64,000 bases of DNA from Triops longicaudatus (lineage: Eukaryota; Arthropoda; Branchiopoda; Notostraca; Triopsidae): positions 1 to 64,000 of the forward strand of contig JAGQDJ010000207.1 of assembly GCA_022885665.1 (NCBI GenBank). Direction: 5' to 3'. Each line of letters starts with the position of its first letter. The stretch's first letter is position 1. The notes beneath the pieces are model-generated. The model was not told where the DNA came from and searched no databases. It worked only from the letters and a program-made list of their open reading frames with translations. The position numbers and the translations under genes were made by a program. Positions 37,893-48,921 of this stretch are shown piece after piece.

Positions 37893-38477
37893 ATGAGTAA
37901 ATTTACATTTCTAGTCTTCACATTGATGTTTGCGGTGGTTCTAGCTGTTTCTGAATACAGTCAGCTAGTAAGAATATTTGGCTTGTTTTTTCCTACCTTT
38001 ATGGCTTTTAACATTCTCAAACAATTAAATGTACTTTTGATCAGGATGCATCCGACGCAAACGCTAAGTCTTACGGAAACGGATGGGTAACTTAACAATT
38101 ATTAAATAATCAATTTCATGTTTAGCTTTTATTTATTTTCCGCACAATTTCAATTACCCAGTTAATCTATTCCTAACGTTATTGCATTCGTTAGTCAAGT
38201 TCTAGTCGTAAATGGTTTCTTTCAGTACGCATTCAGAAGCATTTTCAAGAAATTCTTTTCGTGTTCTAGAACTTTCACCACAACTCCCACGAGACCACCA
38301 ACAAGTACAAAACCAGCAACCACGACAACACCAGCAACTACGACAACACCAGCAACCACGACAACACCAGCAACCACGACAACAGCTGGTGGGCTTTGTC
38401 CGCAAGCTTTCTTCAGTTTATCATCTGACACCAGCACCGGTATTTATTTTCTATACTTCAAGGGTAATGGAGGATAG
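37893..38477 (+). CDS. Small secreted threonine-rich (mucin-like) protein
   Basis: Three exons, 37893-37967, 38045-38086 and 38226-38477, all joined in phase 0, give about 122 residues. The first exon is a textbook signal peptide (MSKFTFLVFTLMFAVVLAVS). The third exon encodes a Thr/Pro stretch with about four TTTTPA-like repeats, a likely site for O-glycosylation, followed by a short tail with one cysteine. Short introns, a TATA box and small size fit a secreted, possibly strongly expressed product such as a cuticle, gut-lining or salivary component; that role is inference. No family was recognised. The DNA of the repeat is an imperfect 18-bp tandem array (about 38310-38390), so copy number could vary between individuals. 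Confidence 0.72.
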
Positions 38478-39036
38478 AGACAATAGTAACATTCCGCGCT
38501 TTGTCAACTTTTTCTCATAGCACTAACTTCAGTTTCATCGGAATGTACAACCACTAGTTGCAGGTGTATCTCAGTTCTATGTTAAGCCATTGTGTGCTTC
38601 ATAGAAACGAAAAATAGGAGAAACTATCCTTCAATGTAGGAGGCTCTCGTTTATTGCAACCGTGTAACCCGTGGAAACAAAAATAACCTCGTGTCTGACG
38701 TGCATTTTCCCATAAGAAAATTTACCAATCAAATTTCTTGTGCTGCTCTAAGCGGATCGTAACGAAAGTTTGCAGTTACAATCAGAAGCAGCGTTGGAAG
38801 ATTTTAGCTTCATATCCGTCAAAAATAACAAATCGTAAGAAAAGTTCTATAAATAAACAGGTAAATGCAACATGTTGTGCGGGGCGCCACTTTCGAATGC
38901 TACACGGTTACCATGACAACGCCCTAAAGCTAGTGTAGCCACCTATCCCGAAAAATTGACAACTTGCGTGAAGGCTGGGTTTGCATCTAGCGACTTGTTT
39001 TTACCGGCCCATGTGACACCAAAAATCATTACCTCT
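38478..39036. other. Intergenic spacer before ARMT1
   Basis: No gene recognised; the distal part should hold the ARMT1 promoter and 5' UTR. Confidence 0.5.
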
Positions 39037-41274
39037 ATGCCTGTCTCACTGTCAGCCAAATTTAAAGGGTATTTCGCTGTATGATCCACTATTTTATTTT
39101 ATTTAGTGTGTTTTAAATAGATCGTTTGCCTACAAGACTGTTAAAGATCGCATGCCAGTCATTCTAACGAAGGTTATCGACTACTTGTACCGCGAGCGAG
39201 AAAATATTGCCTCCAAAAATGACTCAGTAATTTACGTTTGATTAATTATGTAAAAGTGGAATTTTAAGATGCAATCTTGTTATAGGTTGCTAGAGATGAC
39301 CTTAAAGATATTATTTCCAAACTATCAAAATTGAGAAGTTGTATGCAAACCAATAAGCCCATCAGTCCCATTGAGCATGATAGTCCGGATACTTCGTTAT
39401 GGAATGATTATCTTGCTATAAAAAGCAAGGATGAGAATGGTGGAGAAATTCGTTGGTTTCACTCTGCGTGGTTAATTGTTGAATGCTACATGTACCGCAA
39501 AATATGGGAAGCTTTCGAGCAAAGGTATTGTCAGTCGAAACTATTTCGAAGAAATATAATGAAACAATCTTTGCAGCACGTCCTTGAACACATTTGATCC
39601 GTTCTTCCACCAGAAACTAGAAACACTAGAACATGCTTTGGGAACTTTGGAGATCACTGGTAATCATCTGTTAACTAAAGCAACTGACCGTAATAATGTT
39701 GACGGTTTGGACATGTTTCGCCTTTTCGAAGAACTTATTCAAGTATGGAAAAACGCATGAACTGTTTTGTAGTTGTGTACTAATTTTCTTTATTTCTAGC
39801 TTTGCTTGTGGGCTAACCGTAATGATTTGTCCATTAGTGCCGGTGCCTTGCACGCTTCACACTCCGATCCCATAGAACAGTTAAATCAATTGAAGACAAA
39901 CATAATCATCAACCAGTCTTCCGATATTTGGAATTATCTCACATCTAAACCCTGCTCAACCTTAGGTAAGCACTTTGGCATCGAGCGAAAATTAAGTCTT
40001 TCGGCAAATCATTTTTTTTTTTAATTTACGCGTAACGCTCCAAGTTACTTAGCTGCTATATTACAAATTACAAGATAATAAACAGCGGTTAAATCCGCGA
40101 AAAGGACAGTTTATTTGAAACCAGCAATAGAGGAATTGTTGCAGATCATTTTAAAGTAAAAATTTTGTTGTGAGCCCAAGGCATTTAGGTCAAAATCAGT
40201 TCAGTACCCAGTCCAATTAAAAAGAAATAATAATAAAAAAAAGAAGAAATCGTAACAAGGTGGAATTAAAGCCTTTTGCAGATTGGGATAGCAGAAATCA
40301 AGAAAGAAACTTTGGAGGATTTTTTTTATATGTTAAGAAACTTTAAGTAGTTTTTTTTTTCAGTTCCATATTTTAAAATCTTTTATTGTTTTATTTGTAA
40401 TTTTTCACATCAATTAGTATTCGGAAAAAGTGTAAAATTTTCTTAGTAAATTTTTATACCTTCCGACCAGCTCAGTTCAGTGTGCAGTAGAGCAAAATTG
40501 AAACTGTGGCTCTTTTTACAGCAAGTTCAGTTAAGTTTAGACAAAATTAAATCTGAAATCATTCTCACCATGATGCATTATTCAGTATTTTTTTCACTAT
40601 TATTTGATAATTCCCTAACGACGTAGATATTAGTTGCGTGTGATTTCTAATAATAATATTGTTTTACAGGATTGATTTTGGACAATTCTGGCCTAGAACT
40701 ACTTACTGATTTCATGTTCATCGACTACTTGTGCAGCACAAAGTTGTGCTCGAGCGTAAAGATATATGTCAAAACGCAACCTTGGTTTGTGTCCGACACC
40801 ACCACAGCAGACATCAACCATGCTTTGCAAGTTCTAAAGAATTGTCCCCGAAATGCCGAGGATAAATACGAAAAAGTATTGCCCGAGCTTGCTGCCCGCT
40901 GGGAACAGTACCTAGCGAGCAAAGCCTGGGAAGTTGTTGAGGATTTCTTCTGGACCGGTCCCCATAAATATTGCGAAATGAGAGCAGTCCGTCCAGCCTT
41001 GTATACACAATTAGCAGAATGTGATTTATTGATATTTAAAGGTGATCTTAATTACCGTAAGTTGATGGGAGATTTGCAGTGGCCCACGACGACCCCCTTC
41101 AGTGACGCTTTGCAAGGTTTCCATCCGGCCCCTCTTGTAGCTATACGTACGCTCAAATCTGAAGTAGTGACTGGCTTACAGGAAGGAGAGGAGGAAGCTT
41201 TGCTAGCACGAAGTGACGAGTGGTTAACTTCTGGAGATTTCGGAGTCATTCAGTTCTCAGAAAAACTATCCTAA
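39037..41274 (+). CDS. ARMT1: Damage-control phosphatase / acidic residue methyltransferase 1
   Basis: Six exons: 39037-39068, 39121-39226, 39286-39524, 39577-39742, 39800-39965, 40670-41274; phases agree and give about 437 residues, close to the roughly 440 of vertebrate ARMT1 (C6orf211, DUF89 family). Hallmarks: SFAYKTVKDRMP near the N-terminus, RWFHSAWLIVECYMYRKI, LCLWANRNDLSIS, the metal-site motifs LDNSGLELL and FKGDLNYRKL, and GFHPAPLVAIRTLK. DUF89 proteins are Mn/Ni-dependent phosphatases that clear damaged or excess phosphometabolites such as fructose-1-phosphate; a carboxyl methyltransferase activity toward PCNA has also been reported for the human protein. Intact, with a 704-bp last intron. 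Confidence 0.96.
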
Positions 41275-41769
41275 ATTTAAAGTTTGTTGCCTATTCCAAG
41301 ATAGATTTCGCAGTTGTGCTAACAGAGGAGCAAGTGGAAGATTAGCCATGTCAGGAGTGCTTTCACTTTTCATCTTTTTTTCAAAGACTGCGAATTGCGT
41401 AGAAAAAAGCGCTAATTACGAGGCCGGTCTCATTCAGTTACTATTGCTGACGGCATGTCGCTATTGGACACTTTTTTTGTGTGTGTGTGCTTGTTTTCCA
41501 ACGGTCGTTATTGTTAAGGCAACTAAACCCAGCCGCGAAAATTCTTTGGTATCTTGCTAATTTTGACTTTCTAGTTTGTAAAAATTGCAAGATCCTCTTG
41601 CACTGTACGTGCCAAAAGCACTCCTAATGTGGCGGCTAGTCCGCTGGCTACTAATAGCATAACCGTGAAACTTGCTTTGGAAAAGGACCTATAAATAAGC
41701 CTCCTTTCTTTTACTTGTCTAGTCCCGTGTATTTCTATTATGACTGACAATATTACAATTTCCCTCCCT
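41275..41769. other. Spacer between convergent ARMT1 and ITFG2
   Basis: The two genes end toward each other here, so this holds both 3' UTRs. No further gene seen. Confidence 0.6.
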
Positions 41770-43897
41770 TTAATCTTTCACACCGTACAAACAGAATTTA
41801 TAGAGCTCTCTTACACGGCGAGGGTTATTGGAATCTAACGGCAAAGAGTCTAAGGCTTCACTCGCTCCTTCGGTTGACTTTACAACTTGTCTGAAATCGC
41901 GGAGCACCATACGCGGAAGTTGGATGTCGTAGTAGACATGGATTTTATTGTTGAAAGTGACGTAAACCAAGCAAGGTACAGCCTTCTCCTCTAACGTATA
42001 GTGGCCAGCCAGAAAGGTCGACACGGGCTGTTCGAACTGGAAACGCACAGTGTGCTTGTTCTGATTAATGATATAGGTATGCCCGTCCCAAGAACAGACA
42101 ATAATCTCTTCGTTGCCGTTTCCGGTGATATCCAGCTTGCATAAGGCGAAGAGCTGATGATCAGCTACTTGGATGGACCTAAGTAAATAACATAATTAAT
42201 TGGTTGTGCAATTGCTCATATTTACGAATTAAAGTCGCCGTCTTGGATTCCGATCAACGTTTTCCTTCCATTTCAAGACTTCATACTTGTCACGTTTAGT
42301 GACAAACATGAAACATGTGTGAGGGTAAACGTTTGACCTGTCGCTCGTTAACAATAAGATAGCGGGAAAAGCGCTACCGGTTTCCAAGACGACGATGCTA
42401 AATTCGCAAAGATTAAAATTGCACTAAGTTATTTGTAAAGAGAAAGATTTAAGCGCAGTTATGTCCGTAAACATCGACATATTCGAATTATTATCTAAAA
42501 CCAATTAGAAGGTAAATTACTTTAAAATTCTAAAAGATGAAGAGTTTTGACATTGCACAACGTGATGTAAAAGAAATTCTTCCTGAGAAGCATTCAATCC
42601 TGAGTATTTTTATCAGTTCACTTTTATGTCACGCGACGTGTTTTTCATATTTAACGTCATTTTGAGTTGCTATTCAACTTGGATCTGAAAACCTGGACTG
42701 AACTGCATTGACGTTAAGAAGTCCTTCCTGTAATTAGTCGAATAAAAACGAATAATAGTCTCAAGATTTCAATATATTTCAGAATCTGAATTTGATATGA
42801 AATGTGCCCTGACTATGCCCAACTTCGGTAGTTGCCCAGTGTAATCCAACTCAAACTGTGTAATTTAAATAGGTTATGGATGGACTGGTGTGCAAAGGGA
42901 CTGATCTACCAGACAATTTGTTCATCTTGAACAAACATAAGCGTTCCGTCTAACGTGGCTACAGCATACGACGCTCCACCGGATTGTCGATTAGCCTTTG
43001 CAATATTTCCAATTATTTCTGTCGAAATGTTTGGATTTCGCATGTTCATGGAAGACAACGGATGGTAGTCGATAGACATCTTCGAAAGCAGTTCTCTATA
43101 AACGTTTAAAAAAATAACGAAAAATTAAATAAATAATAAATACAAGTATATGAATTAGTAGACCGACAAGTAACAAAAGTTCAAATAATGCACGAAGGCT
43201 TATGCGAGCTCGAGAGGAAATAAAAATAATAATACGACTGTTCGGCGGTCTCTCCAGATTCGGGCTGACATCTTAGGCGAATGAACGTGCCACCTGGATG
43301 AGCCACCAACAAAGACTGACTTCCGTCTTGCATCGCATTCATGGTGACCGTACCAATTTGGTTGGCAAATTCCCATTTATTGAGGCCTATGAGTTTGCCC
43401 GACATTGGGCTATTCGTTAAAGTAGCCCACTGGTAGCTCCTGACTACGCGATCAGTTAGAGCAATCACTAATTCCGTAACGCCGTCGTCGTTAATATCGC
43501 CCAATAGCAAGACTTTGACGTTGGCAGGGATTCGCTGCGTATGCATTGGTTTGATCACCATGTTTTCGTCGTCTTTGGAGTCGTTGGGCGGGCCAAAGTT
43601 GAAAACGTAGCACCAGCCTTCACCATTTATGACTACCAAAGAATTTTGGCCCAAGTTGCAAAGATCTCCCACACCAATGGCTGTAATCATGCCTAAATCG
43701 AACGCTTTCCGCCACGGTTTCACGCACCGCCCTTTGAAAATCGCCAAATCGCCCAACTGGTTGCCCACTATTAGTTCATTTTTCCCGTCATTGTCCACGT
43801 CCCCTAGCGCAATAGCGTTTTTACAGACATTACCGCTAAAGTCCAGCTCCAGGTGGTTCACAAAAGAAACTCGTCGCCAAATTGTTTCGCCCAACAT
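41770..43897 (-). CDS. ITFG2: KICSTOR subunit ITFG2 (FG-GAP repeat protein)
   Basis: Three minus-strand exons: 43897-43239, 43095-42910, 42178-41770; phases agree, about 417 residues against about 447 in human. Matches to the family: VSFVNHLELDFSG, GDVDNDGKNELIVGN (calcium-type FG-GAP motif), GVGDLCNLGQNSLVV, IPANVKVLLLGDINDDG, TDRVVRSYQW, STEIIGNIAKA, LDITGNGNEEIIVCSWDG, and CLVYVTFNNKIHVYY. ITFG2 is a beta-propeller component of the KICSTOR complex (with KPTN, SZT2, C12orf66), which tethers GATOR1 to lysosomes and represses mTORC1 under amino-acid or glucose shortage. Its ATG is only 40 bp after the stop codon of IMMP2L, suggesting shared transcription or overlapping UTRs. Confidence 0.95.
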
Positions 43898-43937
43898 TTC
43901 GTTTCTGCAATATTATCCTCAAAATTTATTTCCCAAG
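43898..43937 (-). promoter_or_regulatory. 40-bp IMMP2L-ITFG2 intercistronic gap
   Basis: On the minus strand the gap contains an AATAAA hexamer (poly(A) signal) soon after the IMMP2L stop and then ATATTGCAG, a splice-acceptor-like sequence, about 7 nt before the ITFG2 ATG. This is the arrangement expected of an operon resolved by trans-splicing, but it could also be the acceptor of an ordinary 5' UTR intron with an upstream exon in or before IMMP2L. Confidence 0.5.
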
Positions 43938-44450
43938 TTAACTTGATAGTTTTCCTTCGACTTCAGAGGAGTTTAATGGCTTACGATCTGCAGGTAGATG
44001 TGACTCCAGGCTTGACCAGCGTTTGACTGGCCAAATGATGTGCGAAGCTTTTGCGGTAACCAATCCTAAAGCTACAGGTCCGAAGAAATTTGAGTCCATA
44101 GAATACTGAGAATGATCGCCTTCGACCCAGCAGTGGCCTGGAGGAACGCGGACGTAAGCCTTTTTGTAGTTAAGGGTACGGACAATATCGCCTTCGAGAG
44201 CAATGACGCGTTTAATTAGAATTTGGTCAGGATCGCGAGGTGAAGCCAAGGAAACTACGTCGCCTCTTTGAATATTAAATTTGCGGACAGCCCAACGATT
44301 GAGTAGGATGTAGTCGTTTTCTTTCGAAAGCGGATTTAAAGCAGGCTGCATAGACACGCCTTCGACACGAGCAACGTAGCCAACATAATCTACGATGGTG
44401 ATTCCAACTGGTATTCCAATGAGTATGGAACGCAGGGTAGAATTCCACAT
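43938..44450 (-). CDS. IMMP2L: Mitochondrial inner membrane protease subunit 2
   Basis: A single exon of 170 codons, the usual family length (about 175). It is an S26-type signal peptidase: an N-terminal hydrophobic anchor (about residues 8-26), the catalytic serine at Ser33 in GVSMQPALNP, the general-base lysine at Lys80 in LIKRVIALEGD, and the box-E sequence GDHSQYSMDSNFFGPV. IMMP2L with IMMP1L removes intermembrane-space sorting signals from imported proteins (for example mitochondrial GPDH in mammals). Both catalytic residues are present, so it is probably active. The promoter side (44451 onward) is only about 250 bp from the transposon nest starting at 44705. Confidence 0.96.
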   Translation of the reverse strand: MWNSTLRSILIGIPVGITIVDYVGYVARVEGVSMQPALNPLSKENDYILLNRWAVRKFNIQRGDVVSLASPRDPDQILIKRVIALEGDIVRTLNYKKAYVRVPPGHCWVEGDHSQYSMDSNFFGPVALGLVTAKASHIIWPVKRWSSLESHLPADRKPLNSSEVEGKLSS

Positions 44451-44704
44451 TTAAATGAATGGATACGAGGAATCGCGCCTTATAATGAAGAAGTGACGTA
44501 GTCAAACTGGAGTAACTTAATAGAACACTAATATTTAGTTTGTGTTACGGAATGTGAGTACCGTATACGTGAGAAAATAGTAAATAACAACAGATATATT
44601 GGCAGCATCTGTTGAGAGTTGTGAAATTTCAAGCTGTGCGTAATTAGTGCTTTCACCAACAGATGGCGCTTAATAAGTTTGAAAGCACAGAAAGAAGGAA
44701 CTTA

Positions 44705-45079
44705 CAGTGCAGATGTACTCCGTTTAACGAACACATTGTATAGCGGACAACTGTACAACGAACTCGCCCGAAGGCGAGAAAATGAGACGCACGGCAAACT
44801 CAGCCCTTTGCAACGAACCGTTTAGGGTGAACAAAAAAGTTTCTAAAAATTGGCGGCTGTGTTTCACAGTCAGCACGCATGCAATACAGACGAGAACTTG
44901 GTTTCCCCACGCCAGTCATTTGCTGAGAGATATCGTACATGCAAACCTCTGTTTGATTACCCAGTTTTAGTTATTTGTCGTATTTTTTTCATTTTTTGCG
45001 ATTATAGATTATGCTTAAATGGCACAAGAGAATTCTGGCAATGAGGAAGGAAAGAGATTACTTCTGATGACGAGGTGGA
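44705..45079 (+). mobile_element. pogo/Tigger-like DNA transposon relic A, left part
   Basis: Begins with a TA-flanked CAGTG terminus (CAGTGCAGATGTACTCCG...TTTAACGAAC) that resembles the complement of the right end of relic B at 60890. The interior is non-coding or decayed, ending in a frame reading ITSDDEV that is interrupted at 45079 by the BEL element and resumes after it at 51110-51114. The CAGT terminus, TA site and coding style suggest the pogo/Tigger branch of Tc1/mariner; this classification is inference. Confidence 0.65.
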
Positions 45080-45256
45080 TGTGGGAAAATGTGACACAAA
45101 TTAAAGGCACAGGTTTTTTGGATAACTGGAACACAAGCTTTATTTACTTAACTTAAGAACATACGCCGATTGGGGTACACAATACAGAAAATATAGGGAA
45201 AACTACGCTACAGGTTGTATAAATGGTTCCTTCACGCTAGGGGTTTCGCCTTGGAC
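45080..45256 (-). repeat. Truncated 3' LTR of the BEL element (177 of 422 bp)
   Basis: Identical over all 177 positions to 50688-50864. In element orientation it is the LTR's final part; the first 245 bp (U3 side) and the polypurine tract are missing, replaced by the inverted RNase H copy. The join shares GGAC with the copied segment. Confidence 0.95.
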
Positions 45257-45825
45257 GACGTAGTACCAGAGTCCCTAGTTACTGAATTTATGAAGTGGAC
45301 CGACTCATTGCGCCATCTAGCTCAAGTCAGCGTTCCACGATTCATCCAAATCACTCAAGGTCACATTGAAGTTCACGTCTTTTGCGATGCATCCAAAAGA
45401 GCGTATGGAACTGTTGTCTACACTCGATTTCCAAACAGTACGAAACCCATTCTTATTGCCAGTAAAACCCGAGTAGCCCCGATCAAGGAGTTATCCTTAC
45501 CCCGCTTGGAACTATTAGCAGCTGTTTTGGCCGCGAGGTTGTGGGCCTACATGAAGCCGGTTTTCGCAAATCGCAAGCTCGAAGTCACTCCGATTTTCTG
45601 GACGGATTCACAAATCACTCTCGCTTGGATCAAGAGCCATCCTGGACGATGGCGACAATTCGTGGGGAATCGCGTCACTGAAATTCAAGCTCTTACTTCA
45701 CCTGCGACCTGGCACCACTGTCCAGGAGAACATAACCCGGCCGATATCGCCTCCCGAGGTATGAATGCCGAGCAACTCATCGAGAATCAGCTTTGGTGGC
45801 ATGGACCTTCATTCTTAGCTGAAAG
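45253..45825 (+). repeat. Inverted 573-bp copy of BEL RNase H region
   Basis: Reverse complement of 46991-47563, with no indels and only two differences (both transitions, near 45272-45280, close to the LTR join). It therefore reads as an RNase H-like open frame on the plus strand (HVFCDASKRAYGTVVY, PRLELLAAVLAARL, WTDSQITLAW, HNPADIASRGM), which is not a separate gene. Both joins show short identity: GGAC with the LTR and up to GCTGAAAG with the integrase sequence. Confidence 0.95.
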
Positions 45826-47670
45826 TGGTCGAGAATTGATCACAGATTCGGCTTCACATAAGATGGTTCCAAATTCTTCATATGTCAGACGAAAATTACC
45901 GAGAGACTTGCGTAATGAAGTCTTAACGCTCCGGACCAGTCTTTTCCAGAATGCGCCCCACCATGGCGATCGCTCAGCGATGAATTTCCAAGTAATCTGA
46001 TGGACGGCGAAGAAATCTTGAACTTCCTTTGATGAGAGGTGCGTCAGGAGTTTCTGCAATTCCTTATTCGCCTTCTTGAAGGTGGTCGCGTTATCGGAGT
46101 AAATCACTTGCGAGATTCCACGACGAGCTACAAATCGCCGGAATGCTAAGAGAAAATTCGAGGTTGATAAGTCAGTGGTGATTTCTAAGTGAATAGCCCT
46201 TGTTGTGGCGCAGGTGAAGAGTAATACGTAGTGTTTAGAGGTTGTCTGGATATTCTTAAGATACACTGGTCCAAAATAGTCAACGCCGCAGGTTTGAAAT
46301 GGAGGAGTTTCGACAATTCTATCCTTCGGCAAGGGAGCTACTTCTTCCCGAATTGGACGCGCGTGATATCTTCGACAGATAACACAGGACTGAAGAATCT
46401 TTTTGACTGTTTGACGTCCTTTCGGGATCGAAAACCGTTCGCGTAATCCGGTCAATGTGTCTTGAACGCCAGCATGTAACAACCGCCGATGCGTTTCTTC
46501 AATGATGAGGTAAGTAAGTCTTGACTGATTAGGCAATATAACAGGAAACTTCTTGGCGTCCGACACAGTGGAAAAATGGAGTCGTCCGCGAACGCGCAAT
46601 AGATTAGAGGAGGAATCAAGGAATGGTTGAAGACTGAATATATCAGAACTTCTTGGTACAGAATTTTCCTTACGGAGGGCTTCGATTTCGCGCTGATAAA
46701 AACTTCCTTCAGCTTCGCGGTACCAGTAATCTTTGGCTCGTTTAACTTCTTCTGCTGACAAATGGGGGCTTGTGCAGATACCCTTTTTCTTCAATCGGGA
46801 AACAAATCTCAAAATCCAAGCAGTGATTCGGATGACTCGAGACGATTTGCTGAATCTTTGAAGGTCAAATAGTGGCTCTGATTGGACAACGACGTTTAAA
46901 CACGTAATCGGTTCCTTGCGACATTCCAGCAAAGCTTCAGCAGGCTCTTCAGAATGGTAGACCGTTTTCTTCTGTAACAATTCTTGACTGCTTTCAGCTA
47001 AGAATGAAGGTCCATGCCACCAAAGCTGATTCTCGATGAGTTGCTCGGCATTCATACCTCGGGAGGCGATATCGGCCGGGTTATGTTCTCCTGGACAGTG
47101 GTGCCAGGTCGCAGGTGAAGTAAGAGCTTGAATTTCAGTGACGCGATTCCCCACGAATTGTCGCCATCGTCCAGGATGGCTCTTGATCCAAGCGAGAGTG
47201 ATTTGTGAATCCGTCCAGAAAATCGGAGTGACTTCGAGCTTGCGATTTGCGAAAACCGGCTTCATGTAGGCCCACAACCTCGCGGCCAAAACAGCTGCTA
47301 ATAGTTCCAAGCGGGGTAAGGATAACTCCTTGATCGGGGCTACTCGGGTTTTACTGGCAATAAGAATGGGTTTCGTACTGTTTGGAAATCGAGTGTAGAC
47401 AACAGTTCCATACGCTCTTTTGGATGCATCGCAAAAGACGTGAACTTCAATGTGACCTTGAGTGATTTGGATGAATCGTGGAACGCTGACTTGAGCTAGA
47501 TGGCGCAATGAGTCGGTCCACTTCATAAATTCAGTAACCAGGGGCTCTGGTACTACGTCGTCCCAAGCGATGCCCAATATCCATAATTGCTGAATGAGGA
47601 GCTTGGCTGCTACAACAACAGGGCTAATTAGTCCGAGTTGGTCAAAAAGCTTCGCGACTGCTGAGATCAA
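45787..47670 (-). pseudogene. pol: BEL pol: connection, RNase H, integrase (3'-truncated)
   Basis: Follows the in-frame TAG at 47671-47673 in the same frame as the RT part. Domains in order: the BEL connection (SAVAKLFDQLGLISPVV), RNase H (VFCDASKRAYG... WTDSQITLAW... HNPADIASRG), zinc-binding integrase N-domain (HRRLLHAGVQ... CVICRRYHA), integrase core with D in CGVDYFGPVYL, D in IYSDNATTF and E in AERSPWWGAFWKRLV. After VINSRPLS the frame runs into antisense of the inverted RNase H copy and stops at 45787, so the integrase C-terminal domain is absent. Confidence 0.93.
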
Positions 47671-48921
47671 CTACCGTTTGGTAATGTTAGTTAATTCCGA
47701 TTCAGTAAGGATAGTCGGGGGGTTGAAAGAGAATGCGTCGCTCAGATTTTTCCATACAAGGCCCAGTACCTTGGTAGATTCGGTTCCATGAAAGGTGACT
47801 GATTCTTCAGAATCTTCGACTCCAATGCGTTTCTGCATGTCAGGCTCGGATGTTATGCATCGTCTTAAGTTCATTCCCGCGTTGGTAAAAATTCTTCGAG
47901 ATTCGGTAACGAACTTAACGGCTTCATCCACGGTATCAGCTCCAGCAACAACGTCATCGACGTACATAGAAGTGTTCAGTATGGCTGCAGTTGTGGGATA
48001 CTGCGTCGCTTCCTTCTGTAAATGATGCTTAATAGTGGCAGCTAAAAGGAACGGACTGCACTTCATGCCGAAGATGAGTCGATTCCATCGATAGGCAATG
48101 ACGTCAGACTGGGGATTCAGAGGATCTCGAACCCAAAGGAAGCGCAACACATCGCGATCCTTCTCGTTGATCTGAATTTGTGGAAACGCCTTCTCGATAT
48201 CGGCCATCAAGGGGATTTTGTAGGTCCGAAAGGCTAGGAGAATCTTCATGAGCTCGGGATTCAGAGTGGGGCCACATTCCAGATGATCGTTGAGGCTCGT
48301 ACCGCCAGCTGTCTTTGCGGAGGCATCGAAAACAATTCTCACATTCGAGGAGATTTTCTCTGCCCGTACTACCGGATGATGCGGTAAGTAGTGTAGAGGG
48401 CGTCGTAGTCGCGTATCAGAAGAGAAGGTGATCGGGACTTCCGTAATAAACTCAGCTTCTTTGTATTCGGTGAAGGTTTTCATGTATGCTTCGAGAATTT
48501 TAGGCTGGTGCTGCAGCTTACGTAGAAGCGAACGCAAACGCTTGTCGCAGATTTCAAAATTGTCGTAGAGAGAGCTGGGATCCAGCTTCCACGGTAAGGA
48601 AACTGAATGTCTTTGATTGTCATAAACCAGGTCCTTTTCAAACGTTTGCATGATTGCTTCATCTTCGGTTTTCGTCGAGGTTGGCTCACAGATTCCAATG
48701 GAATCTATATTCCAGAAGCGAGTAATCAGCTGATCGTCTAGTTGTTCGGGGTGAGTACTGTTGCGAATCAGCATAGAGACGATATCTACAGAGTTCGATG
48801 AAGGTTGGAAATCCAAGGGGCCATGTAAAATCCATCCATATCTGCTTCCTATTGCTACTGGACCCCACGAGGTGGGATCCAGTAGCAATAGGAAGCACTT
48901 GTGGTCAGAACGTTCCAACAT
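47671..48921 (-). pseudogene. pol: BEL pol: reverse transcriptase
   Basis: Starts within the hairpin-associated frame change and ends at the in-frame TAG 47671-47673. The GSRYGWILHGPL block is the usual end of the BEL protease linker; RT follows with LMADIEKAFPQIQI (first catalytic Asp) and the MYVDD box at 47951-47965 on the plus-strand coordinates. Ends with the conserved ...LTNITKR just before the stop. Confidence 0.93.
48843..48897. repeat. 26-bp-arm hairpin inside BEL pol
   Basis: Arms 48843-48868 and 48872-48897 are reverse complements with one mismatch and a 3-nt loop. One arm plus the loop is 29 nt, which is exactly the size needed to explain the change from the gag-protease frame to the RT frame. 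Confidence 0.93.

Noticed and set aside
38202..38437. Minus-strand frames rich in Cys/Trp/Arg or Val/Gly
   Set aside because: Antisense shadows of the Thr-rich repeat of the secreted-protein gene.
45215..46000. 261-codon plus-strand open frame with RNase H homology
   Set aside because: It is the inverted duplicate of the BEL RNase H region, begins in the LTR with a non-ATG codon and runs into antisense integrase; not a separate gene.
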